DNA from: Arthrobacter sp. SLBN-112
Lineage (GTDB): Bacteria > Actinomycetota > Actinomycetes > Actinomycetales > Micrococcaceae
Reading direction: 5' to 3'
Assembly (NCBI RefSeq): GCF_030944625.1
Contig: NZ_JAUSXY010000001.1
Span: 3,596,001-3,660,000 of the forward strand
Length of the DNA stretch: 64,000 bases
Shown here: piece by piece, positions 44,290 through 53,414 of the stretch
How the letters are laid out: every line of letters starts with the position of its first letter
Numbering within the stretch: position 1 is the stretch's first letter
Translations under genes and position numbers: made by a program
The notes under the pieces: generated by a model
Seen by the model: only the letters and a program-made list of their open reading frames with translations
Database searches by the model: none
Told to the model about the DNA's origin: nothing

Positions 44290-44739
44290 TCACTGCGCCG
44301 CTTTGGCCTGCGACGGGCGGCGGCGGTACAGCCACACCAGACCAAGGATGGGCAGCAGCAGGGGGATGAAGCCGTAGCCCCGTCCAAACAGGGACCAGAC
44401 GGTCTCATGCGGGAACTGCACGGAGTCCAGGACACTCAAGGTCCCCACCACCAGGACACCGGCCAGTTCCACCAGTACCGCCGCGACGGAGACCCTGAAC
44501 CAGGTGGTGCCTGCCTTGGCCAGGGAAACCGTGGCCACCACGTACACCAGGGCAGCGAAGGCCGAGAGCAGGTATGCCAGCGGGGCCTCAGAGAATTTGG
44601 TGAGGATCTGGTAGCCGGCGCGTGCGGTGGCGGAGATGGCGAAAACCCCGTAGACCGCGATCAGCAACCTGCCGGGCCCGGTGTTGCGGGTGTTGCGGGC
44701 GGGTGCGTTGGCGGCCGGACTGGCCTGCTGGTCTTTCAT
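44290..44739 (-). CDS. Small four-helix membrane protein of unknown function
   Basis: A 149-residue integral membrane protein with four segments (LLIAVYGVFAISATARAGYQ, LAYLLSAFAALVYVVATVSL, VAAVLVELAGVLVVGTLSVL, FIPLLLPILGLVWLY) and a basic C-terminus. It sits between truB and ribF on the same strand. I do not recognise a functional motif. Similar small membrane genes occur at this spot in related actinobacteria. Confidence 0.75.
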   Translation of the reverse strand: MKDQQASPAANAPARNTRNTGPGRLLIAVYGVFAISATARAGYQILTKFSEAPLAYLLSAFAALVYVVATVSLAKAGTTWFRVSVAAVLVELAGVLVVGTLSVLDSVQFPHETVWSLFGRGYGFIPLLLPILGLVWLYRRRPSQAKAAQ

Positions 44740-44757
44740 TTTGATGCTTCTTCCACT

Positions 44758-45111
44758 TCAGTACCAGATCTGGTTCATTCGTGCGGCCATCACCAATGCG
44801 GTGACGCCGACGGCGGCCAGGACAAAGTTGCTCCATCGGGTCCGTTCCAGGATGGACCAGTAAACCGCTGCCGGGGGCAGGAGCATGGCGGTGGCCATGT
44901 AGCCCCAGAATTCCCAGCCTTCGCCCGCGATGTGTTCGCCGGCGATGACCCGCACGATTGAGCCCACCAGGTAGACCACGAGGGCCACTTCAACGGCGGC
45001 AACGGAAAGAATGGTGACGTCGTTCGGCGCCTTCTTGAGGATTCCCGCACCCAGGCAGGCCACCGTGGACACCAGGCCGACGACCAGGATGATCCAAAAA
45101 TATGCGTCCAC
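44758..45111 (-). CDS. Small four-helix membrane protein of unknown function
   Basis: A 117-residue protein with four membrane segments starting right at the N-terminus (YFWIILVVGLVSTVACLGAG, VAAVEVALVVYLVGSIVRV, WGYMATAMLLPPAAVYWSIL, FVLAAVGVTALVMAA). It starts two bases after the truB stop and is followed 18 bp later by the gene at 44739, so the two membrane genes and truB form one unit. No function is evident. Confidence 0.75.
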   Translation of the reverse strand: MDAYFWIILVVGLVSTVACLGAGILKKAPNDVTILSVAAVEVALVVYLVGSIVRVIAGEHIAGEGWEFWGYMATAMLLPPAAVYWSILERTRWSNFVLAAVGVTALVMAARMNQIWY

Positions 45112-45113
45112 GC

Positions 45114-46037
45114 TTATGCCTCCGCGGCGGTGCCGTTACCGGGCGCAAAGACCAGCACCGGTTTAGCGTAGCTGCCGGCGTCGGCGAGCAAAGCCACCAG
45201 GGAGCCGTCGGGGGCGAAGGCAGCGGCCGGGTGCTCCACCGTGGCGGTGCCGGGACTGCCGGGGGCCGCCCCGGCCGCGATGCGCCGGCCGAAGGAAATC
45301 TCTGTGGTTTCCTCAGGGCTCAGCTCACGGTTGGGCATGAGGGCCCGGGCGGCCTGCGACATTTCCAGGATGTTGAGTTCTTCGGCGAGTTCTTCGAGGG
45401 TGCGCGCCTGGTCAAGGGTGTAGGGGCCCACCTGGGTCCTGCGGAGGGCGGTGAGGTGCCCGCCGACGCCGAGGGCGTTGCCGAGGTCCCGGGCGAGGGC
45501 CCGGATGTACGTGCCGGAGGAGCATTCAACGGTGACATCGAGGTCAATCACATCCGCCTCCGGATCCCGCCGGAGCGCATGGACCTCGAACCGGTGGATG
45601 GTGACGGGCCGCGCCGCGAGCTTGACGTCCTCGCCGGAGCGCACCCGTGCGTAGGCGCGTTCGCCGTTGACCTTGATCGCGCTGACGCTGCTGGGCACCT
45701 GCTCGATCCCGCCGGTGAGGGCTGCGACGCCCTCGTAAATTGCCTGCTCACCCACGCCGGACGTGCCGGCCGTGGCGGTGACCTCGCCCTCGGCGTCGTC
45801 CGTTACGGTCGACTGCCCCAAGCGGATGGTGGCCGTGTAGGTCTTGGAGGTGCCCACGATGTAGGTCAGCAGCCGGGTGGCTTTGTTGATGCCAAGGACC
45901 AGCACGCCGGTGGCCATGGGATCCAGGGTTCCTGCGTGCCCCACTTTCCGGGTACCTGCGAGGCGCCGCATCCGGCCAACCACATCATGGCTGGTCCATC
46001 CCTGCGGCTTGTCCACTATCACCAGTCCAGAAAGCAC
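45114..46037 (-). CDS. truB: tRNA pseudouridine-55 synthase
   Basis: TruB makes pseudouridine 55 in the T-loop of tRNAs. The catalytic aspartate lies in HAGTLDPMATGVLVL, preceded by GLVIVDKPQGWTSHDVVG; later motifs are SSVSAIKVNGERAYARVRSGE and CSSGTYIRALARDLG. The GTG start at 46037 (307 residues) has GGGAGG a few bases upstream, which rules out the longer open frame. Confidence 0.95.
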   Translation of the reverse strand: MLSGLVIVDKPQGWTSHDVVGRMRRLAGTRKVGHAGTLDPMATGVLVLGINKATRLLTYIVGTSKTYTATIRLGQSTVTDDAEGEVTATAGTSGVGEQAIYEGVAALTGGIEQVPSSVSAIKVNGERAYARVRSGEDVKLAARPVTIHRFEVHALRRDPEADVIDLDVTVECSSGTYIRALARDLGNALGVGGHLTALRRTQVGPYTLDQARTLEELAEELNILEMSQAARALMPNRELSPEETTEISFGRRIAAGAAPGSPGTATVEHPAAAFAPDGSLVALLADAGSYAKPVLVFAPGNGTAAEA

Positions 46038-46104
46038 GCCTCCCAGTATATCGGCGCAGGTTGGGGCTGCCGCACGCCAAGCGGCAGCCGGCCGGGAGGC
46101 TAGG

Positions 46105-47271
46105 ATGGCTGGCATGCCCGAGCTTGCCGCCCATGTCCGCGACGTGCCCGTCAACCAGATCCGCGAGATCACCGAGGCCGCCTGGCGCACCCCGGGCGCC
46201 CTGGTGCTAAGCATCGGAGAGCCAGGCTTTCCGCTCCCCCGCCACGTCCTGGACGCCGGCATTGCCTGCTTGGACAGGGACGAGACCAACTACACGCCGA
46301 ACGCCGGGATCCCGGCCCTGCGTGAGGCGTTCGCTGCCAGGTTCCGCCAGGAGCAGGGAGTGGACGTCGGAGCGGACCGCGTCTATGTGGTGGCCGGCGC
46401 GCAGCAGGGCCTGCACTTCGCCATGAGCCTGCTGCTCTCCCCCGGCGACGAAATCCTGATCCCCAACCCGGGCTACCCCACCTTCGCCATGACCAGCCGG
46501 CTGCTCAATGCCGTGCCCGTGGAGTACCCGCTGCACCCGGACCATGACTTCCAGCCGCGGGTGGCCGACGTCGAGGCACTCATCACCAGCCGCACCCGGG
46601 TGCTGGTGCTGAACTCCCCTTCCAACCCGCTGGGCGCCGTGCTGGGCGAAGACCTGGTGCGGGACCTGATGGACCTGGCCCGCCGGCACGACCTCTGGGT
46701 CATCTCCGACGAGTGCTACGAGGCGTTCACGTACGATGTGCCGCACGTGAGCCCGGCACGGTTCGACGACGGCGCCCCGGGAGGGGCGCGCGTGTTCACC
46801 TCCCTGACACTGTCCAAGACGTACGGCCTCACGGGGCTGAGGATTGGCGCACTCATCTGCCCGCCGGGCCTCAAACAGAAAATGGACAACGTCATGGAGT
46901 CGATCGTTTCCTGCGTGGCTTCAGCCCCGCAGTACACGGCGCTCGCAGCCCTGACCGGGCCGCAGGACTACGTCCGGCACGCCCACCAGCACTACCGGGA
47001 GAACCGGGACGCCGCCTCGGCGGTCCTGGCAGCCAAGGGGATCCGGTTCCTCCCGGCGCAGGGTGCGTTCTACCTGTGGGCTGACATGTCCCACGTGACC
47101 GGCGGCGATGTGCGTGCCTGGGTGCACGGTTTCCTGGCGGACTCCGGGGTGGCGCTGGCTCCGGGGACGGCCTTCGGCTCCATTGGTGAAGGCTGGGTGC
47201 GGATCGCGTTGTGCGGCCGGAAACAGGAGCTCGTTGACGGGGTGTCGCGGCTTCCCTCCGCCTTGCGGTAG
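46105..47271 (+). CDS. PLP-dependent class I aminotransferase
   Basis: A 388-residue fold type I aminotransferase. Visible are the N-terminal SIGEPGFPLP, TNYTPNAGIPALREAFA, VVAGAQQGLHFAMSLLLSPGDEILIPNPGYPTF, NSPSNPLGAVL, SDECYEAFTYD and the PLP lysine in TLSKTYGLTGLRIGA, followed by the arginine of GWVRIALC. This pattern is close to aspartate/aromatic-type aminotransferases; the substrate cannot be fixed. The ATG at 46105 is preceded by GGGAGG at five bases; ATG 46114 is an alternative. It is divergent from truB. The last codons are part of an 18-bp direct repeat. Confidence 0.9.
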   Translation: MAGMPELAAHVRDVPVNQIREITEAAWRTPGALVLSIGEPGFPLPRHVLDAGIACLDRDETNYTPNAGIPALREAFAARFRQEQGVDVGADRVYVVAGAQQGLHFAMSLLLSPGDEILIPNPGYPTFAMTSRLLNAVPVEYPLHPDHDFQPRVADVEALITSRTRVLVLNSPSNPLGAVLGEDLVRDLMDLARRHDLWVISDECYEAFTYDVPHVSPARFDDGAPGGARVFTSLTLSKTYGLTGLRIGALICPPGLKQKMDNVMESIVSCVASAPQYTALAALTGPQDYVRHAHQHYRENRDAASAVLAAKGIRFLPAQGAFYLWADMSHVTGGDVRAWVHGFLADSGVALAPGTAFGSIGEGWVRIALCGRKQELVDGVSRLPSALR

Positions 47272-47299
47272 CTGCGGGCGTTTGCGGTAGCTGCGGGCG
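47263..47299 (+). repeat. 18-bp tandem duplication at the aminotransferase stop codon
   Basis: TTGCGGTAGCTGCGGGCG occurs at 47263-47280 and again at 47282-47299 with one base between. The first copy holds the gene's last codons and TAG stop. It looks like a recent local duplication. Confidence 0.85.
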
Positions 47300-47318
47300 C
47301 AGGACCTGGCGGCGGAGA

Positions 47319-47756
47319 TCAGTTGCCGGCGCCGGCGAGTGCCCGGTCCAGCCAGGAACGCAGGGCGTCCGCCGGCGCCGCTCCGGCCTGGCGCGCCGCG
47401 ATCTTGCCGTCAACGATCACCATCAGCGTGGGAATGGCCTGGATGTCGAAACGCCGCGACAAGCCGGGCGACGTGTCCACATCCACCTTGACCAGTTTGA
47501 TCTTTCCGGGCCGTTCCCGGGCCAGCTTGTCCAGGACCGGGCTGACCATCCGGCAGGGGCCGCACCATGCGGCCCAGAAGTCCACCAGCACCGGAACGGC
47601 CGATTGCTCGGCGACGGCGGCGAAATCTCCGTCGCCCGCGGACACGATCCACGGAAGGTCCGCTTTGCAGTTGCCGCAGCGCGGATGCCCGGATGCCCGG
47701 GCGGGCACCCGGTTGGTCTTTCCGCAGGCGGGGCAGGCGATGAGCGCAGGTTCCAT
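47319..47756 (-). CDS. Thioredoxin with N-terminal zinc ribbon (Trx2/TrxC type)
   Basis: A 145-residue thiol-disulphide reductase. The N-terminal zinc ribbon (CPACGKTNRVPARASGHPRCGNC) precedes a thioredoxin domain with the WCGPC active site (FWAAWCGPCRMVSPVLD) and the cis-proline of QAIPTLMV. This matches Escherichia coli TrxC, which works under oxidative stress. The ATG at 47756 lies two bases after the upstream deaminase stop, so the two are co-transcribed. Confidence 0.92.
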   Translation of the reverse strand: MEPALIACPACGKTNRVPARASGHPRCGNCKADLPWIVSAGDGDFAAVAEQSAVPVLVDFWAAWCGPCRMVSPVLDKLARERPGKIKLVKVDVDTSPGLSRRFDIQAIPTLMVIVDGKIAARQAGAAPADALRSWLDRALAGAGN

Positions 47757-47758
47757 GG

Positions 47759-48244
47759 CTAGTAGTCCTTCCTGCCGGCAAAGGCGCCCCACGCCTGGAA
47801 GGGGAGGTCCGACGTCGGGACGTCACCCCGGGTGACCGGCATCAGGTCCGGCCTGGCGCCGTTGAAGTACTCGTAGAAGAGGGCATCATCGAAGCCTGCA
47901 GCCGCAGCCCCGTGCCGGTCCGCGGCAAAGTACACGTGGCCGATCCTGGCCCATAAAGCTGAGGCCAGGCACATGGGGCACGGCTCGCAGCTTGCGTAGA
48001 GTACCGCTCCGGTGAGGTCGAAGTTGGCCGTTGCTGAGGCCGCTGCGCGGATGGCCACCACCTCCGCGTGGGCAGTGGGATCGTTGTCCCGGGTGACGCG
48101 GTTGACACCGGCGTGGACGTGCCCGTCAGCGGTGACCACCACAGCTGCGAACGGCCCGCCGCCAAGTGCGACGTTCTGCGTGGCCAGGTCCACTGCCTGC
48201 TGGAGGTATGTGGAGAGGCTGGTTTCGTGGTCTGCAGAGGTCAT
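47759..48244 (-). CDS. Nucleoside/purine deaminase, guanine deaminase-like
   Basis: A 161-residue zinc-dependent cytidine/deoxycytidylate deaminase-fold enzyme. The zinc motifs are AHAEVVAIRAA (His ligand and catalytic Glu) and PCPMC (two Cys ligands). The context GGGPFAAVVV..DNDPTAHAE and the C-terminal aromatic tail (FQAWGAF) resemble Bacillus GuaD guanine deaminases more than tRNA adenosine deaminase TadA. Guanine deamination to xanthine is therefore the likely role, inferred only from resemblance. It is followed directly by the thioredoxin gene. Confidence 0.82.
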   Translation of the reverse strand: MTSADHETSLSTYLQQAVDLATQNVALGGGPFAAVVVTADGHVHAGVNRVTRDNDPTAHAEVVAIRAAASATANFDLTGAVLYASCEPCPMCLASALWARIGHVYFAADRHGAAAAGFDDALFYEYFNGARPDLMPVTRGDVPTSDLPFQAWGAFAGRKDY

Positions 48245-48419
48245 AGCACGATCCTAGCCACCGGGGCCCGGCAGGGGGATGAAAAGGGGGCAAAGAAGGG
48301 GAGATTCCCCCAGCGACTACCCGCTGGTAGGAGCCTACGCTTGCGCGCGGGGGAAACAATTTGCCTCTGCCGAGGCTTTCCTATCCAGCCCGTCAAGGGC
48401 ATCGCACCCGGAGAACCCA

Positions 48420-49547
48420 ATGAAGAAACGACTCGCATTCTTAGCCTGTATCGCGGCCACCGCCGCTGCCGTGGCGTCCGCTGCCCCCGCCTCCGCATCC
48501 TCACGCACACCGGACTACGATGTCCTTGCGGATGGACTCGTCTCACCGCTGCACGTCTCGGCGGGGACCGGTAAATCGGTCCTGGTGTCCCAGGACTTTG
48601 CCGGAAAACTCACCCGCATCAACCGGGACGGCTCCACCGAGGACCTGGCCACGCAGACGCCCAAAGGCTGGGAGGTGGCCGGCGCCGACACCCGCGGCAG
48701 CACCACCTATTACCTGGAAAGTGTGGGCGCCGGCCAGGGAGACCCCGCTGCACTGCACGGATACCTCAAGTCCATCGACTCCAGGGGCGACGTGGACACC
48801 ATCGCCGACTTTGCCGACTACGAGCGGCGCCACAACCCGGACGGGTCCCAGCACTACGGGTTTGGCAAAGACGTCAGCGATCAGTGCCTTGCCGGTTGGC
48901 CTGCTTTCCCGCCGGCCAGGTACAAGGGCCTTGTGGACTCCCACCCTTACGCCCTGGCGGTGAAGGATGACGCCGCCTATGTGGCCGACGCCGGCATGAA
49001 CGCCGTCCTCAAGGTCAATCTGAAGAATGGTGACATCGATACGATCGCTGTCCTGCCGCCACGTCCGGCCACCATTCCGGCGGGCTTGACGGTCCCGGTG
49101 GACATGCAGGGGACCACCAAGACGGTTCCGGACTGCGTGGTGGGGCATAAGTACGCGTTCGAGCCCGTGCCTACTGACGTGGGGATCGGCCCGGACGGGA
49201 TGCTGTACGTGACGTCCCTGCCCGGCGGACCGGAAGGTCCCGAACTGGGTGCCCGCGGTGCGGTTTTCAAAATCAACCCGTGGAACGGTGACACCGACCT
49301 CTGGGCGGACCACATTCTCAGTCCCACGGGCCTCGCAGTGGCCGGCAACGGTGACGTGTTTGTCGCCTCGCTGTTCGGCGGCGAGATCCTGAAGTTCACG
49401 TGTGAGGGCAGCCGTTCCCGGTTCCTGGCGGTGAACATGCCAGCCGACGTCGACATCAGCGGCCATACGCTCTACGCCACGACGGACGCGCTCGGGGATC
49501 CCTCGCAGCCGCCGTCCGGAAAGGTCATCAAGGCTGACTTGCACTAG
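48420..49547 (+). CDS. Secreted ScyD/ScyE family beta-propeller protein
   Basis: A 375-residue protein with a Sec signal peptide (MKKRLAFLACIAATAAAVASAAPASA, cleavage likely after ASA). NHL/SMP-30-like beta-propeller repeats follow (YDVLADGLVSPLHVSAGTGKSVLVSQDFAGKLTRI, VADAGMNAVLKVNLKNGDIDTIAVLPP, PTDVGIGPDGMLYVTSLPGGPEG, LSPTGLAVAGNGDVFVASLFGGEILKF). The family is named after cyanobacterial scytonemin genes, but actinobacterial members have no scytonemin role and their function is unknown. GGAGAACCC precedes the ATG. Confidence 0.85.
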   Translation: MKKRLAFLACIAATAAAVASAAPASASSRTPDYDVLADGLVSPLHVSAGTGKSVLVSQDFAGKLTRINRDGSTEDLATQTPKGWEVAGADTRGSTTYYLESVGAGQGDPAALHGYLKSIDSRGDVDTIADFADYERRHNPDGSQHYGFGKDVSDQCLAGWPAFPPARYKGLVDSHPYALAVKDDAAYVADAGMNAVLKVNLKNGDIDTIAVLPPRPATIPAGLTVPVDMQGTTKTVPDCVVGHKYAFEPVPTDVGIGPDGMLYVTSLPGGPEGPELGARGAVFKINPWNGDTDLWADHILSPTGLAVAGNGDVFVASLFGGEILKFTCEGSRSRFLAVNMPADVDISGHTLYATTDALGDPSQPPSGKVIKADLH

Positions 49548-49575
49548 GGGATGCAGCACTGCTGGGTTAAAACAG

Positions 49576-49604
49576 CAGGGCCCGGGATCAACTCCCGGGC
49601 CCTG
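49576..49604. terminator. Bidirectional-type hairpin between ScyD/ScyE gene and rbfA
   Basis: Twelve-base perfect arms (CAGGGCCCGGGA / TCCCGGGCCCTG) with a five-base loop between two convergent stops (49547 and 49613). On the minus strand it is followed by CTGTTTTAA, a short T-run suited to ending the rimP-infB-rbfA transcript. Confidence 0.8.
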
Positions 49605-49612
49605 TGTGCGTT

Positions 49613-50122
49613 CTACTTGTTGCTGTCCTCCTCGACGTCTCCGTCGTCGCTGAGGTCGGTGTCCTCTTCGTCGAAGTCGTCTTCGTCGATATCGACGTCG
49701 TCGGACGCGTCTGACTTGTAGGGGTCGGCGTCGCCGGCGTGCCGGGCGTTGGCAGCAAGTGCTGCCACCTCGGCGTCACGCTTGCGGGCCTCCCGCAGCA
49801 GTTCCTCGAGGTTGGAAGCGTTCACCGGAATCTGGTCGGCCACGAACTCAAGGGTGGGGGTCAGGCGGACGGTGATGTTCCGGCCAACTTCCTGCCGAAG
49901 AACACCCTTGGCCTTTTCGAGCCCTTTGGCGGCATCAGCCTGGACAGTCTCGTCGCCGAAGACGGTGTAGTAAACGGTGGCGTGCTGCAGATCATTGGTC
50001 ACCCGGGCATCGGTAACAGTAATGCCCTCAAGCCGGGGATCCTTGGCCTTCCGGCCCAGAGCCTCAGCAACAACAACCTTAATCCGCTGCGCCAACTTAG
50101 CAGCACGTGCCGGATCAGCCAT
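49613..50122 (-). CDS. rbfA: Ribosome-binding factor A
   Basis: RbfA helps mature the 30S subunit and 16S rRNA 5' end. The KH-like core reads ARAAKLAQRIKVVVAEALGRKAKDPRLEGITVTDARVTNDLQHATVYYTVFG, ending with VRLTPTLEFVADQIPVNASNLEELLREARKRD. A long acidic C-terminal tail (about 45 residues rich in Asp/Glu/Ser) follows, longer than in Escherichia coli. The start at 50122 (169 residues) has AGGAG at nine bases. It follows infB with a 251-bp gap that carries a foldback element. Confidence 0.95.
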   Translation of the reverse strand: MADPARAAKLAQRIKVVVAEALGRKAKDPRLEGITVTDARVTNDLQHATVYYTVFGDETVQADAAKGLEKAKGVLRQEVGRNITVRLTPTLEFVADQIPVNASNLEELLREARKRDAEVAALAANARHAGDADPYKSDASDDVDIDEDDFDEEDTDLSDDGDVEEDSNK

Positions 50123-50236
50123 GAACAACTCCTATACGAAGAAAGAAAAAGAGGGGTACGACGGCGACGCGAAGGCTGCCAGCGCACGTTTAGTTATCTG
50201 CCGCGCACTAAAGGCGGGCCAACGACGATGCCGGAG

Positions 50237-50341
50237 AGTTTTGGGGGCGCCCGGGAGTGGCATCGGGCCTACCGGAGCTGGGCGGCAAAGGATCGCAAGA
50301 TCCTTTGCCGCCCAGCGTAGGGGCGGGGCGCCCCCAAAACT
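50237..50341. mobile_element. 105-bp foldback (MITE-like) element between infB and rbfA
   Basis: The ends are 16-base perfect inverted repeats (AGTTTTGGGGGCGCCC at 50237-50252; GGGCGCCCCCAAAACT at 50326-50341), flanked on both sides by the direct repeat CGGAG (50232-50236 and 50342-50346), as a target-site duplication would look. Inside is a second perfect hairpin with 17-base arms (CTGGGCGGCAAAGGATC at 50278-50294, partner 50299-50315) and a GCAA loop, plus a CCTAC/GTAGG pair outside it. It has no coding capacity. Either a non-autonomous mobile element or a structured RNA; the flanking repeat favours the first. Confidence 0.6.
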
Positions 50342-50357
50342 CGGAGGCTCCCCGCCA

Positions 50358-50372
50358 CTGGTTCGGAACCAG
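50358..50372 (-). terminator. Short palindrome directly after the infB stop
   Basis: CTGGTTC-G-GAACCAG begins one base after the infB stop codon. It may be a weak attenuator or end-stabilising hairpin. There is no T-run, so termination is not certain. Confidence 0.4.
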
Positions 50373-50373
50373 A

Positions 50374-53262
50374 CTAGACGCGCGGCTTCTCGCGCATCTC
50401 GAAGGTCTCGATGATGTCGCCTTCGGTGATGTCGTTGTACGAGCCAAGACCGATACCACACTCGAAGTCCGTGCGGACCTCGGTTGCATCGTCCTTGAAG
50501 CGCTTGAGCGTCTCAACGGTGAGGTTGTCACCGATGATCTTGCCGTCGCGGGAGACGCGTGCTTTGGCGTTGCGCCGGATAACACCGGAGCGGACGATCG
50601 AGCCGGCGATGTTTCCGAACTTGGAGGAACGGAACACTTCGCGGACCTCGGCGGTGCCAAGCTGGACTTCCTCGTACTCCGGCTTGAGCATGCCCTTGAG
50701 GGCTGCTTCGATGTCATCAATTGCTGCGTAGATGACGGAGTAGAAGCGCATGTCCACGCCTTCGCGGTCTGCCAGTTCGGCAACACGCTCGGCGGGCTTG
50801 ACGTTGAAGCCGATGATGACGGCGGAGTCGACCGTTGCCAGGTTGACGTCGTTCTGGGTGATGGCACCCACACCGCGGTGGATGACGCGCAGCTGCACGC
50901 CTTCGCCGACGTCGATCTTGAGCAATGCGTCTTCGAGGGCTTCCACGGCACCGGATACGTCACCCTTGAGGATGAGGTTAAGGGTGTCGATCTTGCCTTC
51001 GGCGACGGCCTGGTCGAAGTCTTCCAGGCTGATGCGCTTGCGGCGCTTGGCCAGGGCGGCGTTGCGGTCGGCGGCTTCACGCTTCTCGGCGATCTGGCGG
51101 GCAGTGCGCTCGTCAGCGGTCACGAAGAAGGTGTCGCCGGCGCGCGGCACGTTGGACAGACCCAGCACCTGCACGGGGCGGGACGGGCCGGCCTCGGTCA
51201 GGGCGCTGCCGTCGTCGTCGAACATCGCACGGACGCGGCCGTGGGCCGTACCTGCCACGATAGTGTCGCCGACGCGCAGGGTGCCGGACTGGACCAGGAC
51301 GGTGGCAACCGCACCGCGGCCCTTGTCCAGGTTGGCTTCGATTGCGATACCGCGGGCGTCCTTGTTCGGGTTGGCGCGCATGTCCAGGGCAGCGTCCGCG
51401 GTCAGCAGGACCGCCTCAAGCAGCTCGTCGATGTGGAGGTTCTGGCGGGCAGAAACTTCCACGAACATGGTGTCGCCACCGTATTCTTCGGGAACCAGGC
51501 CGTACTCGGTCAGCTGGCCGCGGACCTTTTCCGGGTTGGCGCCTTCCTTGTCGATCTTGTTCACTGCCACGACGATCGGCACGTTGGCCGCCTGGGCGTG
51601 GTTGAGGGCTTCAACGGTCTGCGGCATCACGCCGTCGTCCGCTGCGACCACCAGGATGGCAATGTCGGTGACCTTCGCACCACGGGCACGCATGGCGGTG
51701 AACGCCTCGTGGCCCGGAGTATCGATGAAGGTGATCTTCCGGTCTTCGCCTTCGTGGTTGTGCGTGACCTGGTATGCACCGATGTGCTGCGTGATGCCGC
51801 CGTGCTCGCCCGCCATGACGTCGGACTTGCGGATGGCATCGAGCAGCCGCGTCTTACCGTGGTCAACGTGACCCATGACGGTGACAACCGGAGGACGTGC
51901 CTCGAGTTCCTCGTCGCCTTCGGCTTCCAGCTCGGCGTCGAAGTCGATGTCGAAGGTGGAGAGCAGCTCGCGCTCTTCGTCCTCCGGGGAGACGACCTGG
52001 AGCTTGTAGCCAAGCTCCTCACCCAGCAGTGCGAACGTCTCTTCATCCAGCGACTGCGTGGCGGTAGCCATTTCGCCAAGGTGGAAGAGGACGGTCACCA
52101 GTGCCGCGGGGTTTGCCTCGATCTTGTCGGCAAAGTCCGTGATGGACGAGCCGCGGCGGAGCCGGATCACAGTGTTGCCGTCGCCGCGGGGTACGCTCAC
52201 GCCACCCAGCGACGGGGCACTCATCTGCTCGAGTTCCTGGCGCTTGGCACGCTTCGACTTGCGCTGCTTGCCTCGGCCTGCACCGCCCTTGCCGAAGGCA
52301 CCCTGGGTGCCACCGCGACCGCGGCCACCCTTGCCGAAGCCACCGCCGGCCGGGGCGCCGCCACCTGCGCCGGGACCACCGGTGCCTGGAGCGCCACCCG
52401 GACGGCCCGGACCGCGGCCGCCGCCACCCGGACGGCCTGCACCAGCGGGTGCGGGACGTTCGGTGCGGTTGGGCATCATTCCGGGAGTGGGGCGGGGACC
52501 GCCGGGGCGGGGTGCGCCCGGACGGGGTCCGCCTGCGCCTGCCGCGGGACGGGGTCCACCGGCGCCGGCTGCGGGACGCGGCCCACCGGGACGGGGTCCA
52601 CCAGCGCCGGCTGCGGGACGGGGACCACCGGGACGGTCGCCGTCGCGGCCGCCGCCGGGACGGGGCATCCCCTGGGACGTGGCGAACGGGTTGTTGCCCG
52701 GACGCGGAGGACGCTCACCGTCTCCGCCACGGCCACGGGGCATGCCCTGTGAGGTGGCGAAGGGGTTGTTGCCCGGACGGGGACCGCCGGGACGGGGACC
52801 GGACCCACCCGGCGTGGAACCGCCCGGACGGGCGGAAGGAGCCGGGGTCTCTGCCTTGGGGGCAGGGCGGGCGCCGGGCTTGGCACCCGAGGACGGAGCC
52901 GCGGGAGCGGCAGGCGCCGGAGTTGCAGCTGCGGGAGCCGCCGGGGCGGCCTGGGCAGGTGCAGCCGGTGCTTGTGCCGCAGGGGCCGGAGCCTTGGGCG
53001 CAGCCGGGCCCGGAGGTGGTGCTGAAGGACGTGATCCTGCTGCGGGCGCGGCGGCCTTGGGGGCGGCAGCGGTCGTCGCGGCAGGGGCCGCTGACTTGGC
53101 GGCGGCGTCGGGGAAGGCGTTGCGCAGTTTGCGCACAACGGGGGCCTCAATGGTGGATGAGGCGGAGCGAACGAATTCGCCCAGTTCCTGCAGTTTTGTC
53201 ACTGCATCTTTGGAAGTTATACCGAGCTCTTTGGCGAGCTCATGTACGCGGACCTTGGCCAC
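50374..53262 (-). CDS. infB: Translation initiation factor IF-2
   Basis: IF-2 is the GTPase that brings initiator tRNA to the ribosome. The 962-residue protein has an N-terminal IF2_N motif ([27 protein letters not shown]), then about 280 residues rich in Pro, Ala, Gly and Arg. A GTPase domain follows (G1 [13 protein letters not shown]3 DTPGHEAF, G4 NKIDK), then domains II-IV ending FEMREKPRV. The low-complexity part has two copies of [14 protein letters not shown] and several [14 protein letters not shown] units. It lies 152 bp after the ylxR gene. Confidence 0.97.
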   Translation of the reverse strand: MAKVRVHELAKELGITSKDAVTKLQELGEFVRSASSTIEAPVVRKLRNAFPDAAAKSAAPAATTAAAPKAAAPAAGSRPSAPPPGPAAPKAPAPAAQAPAAPAQAAPAAPAAATPAPAAPAAPSSGAKPGARPAPKAETPAPSARPGGSTPGGSGPRPGGPRPGNNPFATSQGMPRGRGGDGERPPRPGNNPFATSQGMPRPGGGRDGDRPGGPRPAAGAGGPRPGGPRPAAGAGGPRPAAGAGGPRPGAPRPGGPRPTPGMMPNRTERPAPAGAGRPGGGGRGPGRPGGAPGTGGPGAGGGAPAGGGFGKGGRGRGGTQGAFGKGGAGRGKQRKSKRAKRQELEQMSAPSLGGVSVPRGDGNTVIRLRRGSSITDFADKIEANPAALVTVLFHLGEMATATQSLDEETFALLGEELGYKLQVVSPEDEERELLSTFDIDFDAELEAEGDEELEARPPVVTVMGHVDHGKTRLLDAIRKSDVMAGEHGGITQHIGAYQVTHNHEGEDRKITFIDTPGHEAFTAMRARGAKVTDIAILVVAADDGVMPQTVEALNHAQAANVPIVVAVNKIDKEGANPEKVRGQLTEYGLVPEEYGGDTMFVEVSARQNLHIDELLEAVLLTADAALDMRANPNKDARGIAIEANLDKGRGAVATVLVQSGTLRVGDTIVAGTAHGRVRAMFDDDGSALTEAGPSRPVQVLGLSNVPRAGDTFFVTADERTARQIAEKREAADRNAALAKRRKRISLEDFDQAVAEGKIDTLNLILKGDVSGAVEALEDALLKIDVGEGVQLRVIHRGVGAITQNDVNLATVDSAVIIGFNVKPAERVAELADREGVDMRFYSVIYAAIDDIEAALKGMLKPEYEEVQLGTAEVREVFRSSKFGNIAGSIVRSGVIRRNAKARVSRDGKIIGDNLTVETLKRFKDDATEVRTDFECGIGLGSYNDITEGDIIETFEMREKPRV

Positions 53263-53414
53263 ATTTCTCCTGTCTCGGTCCGCACCGAGCCAGGCACGAA
53301 CCGTCTACTTCTTACTGCGGGCCTCCGCCGCGAACGCAGCTGAAAGGCCCATTGCAGAGCGCAACAAAGTTGTCATCGTTACGCACTCATCGCTGGGAAC
53401 TCATCGGGTTTCCA

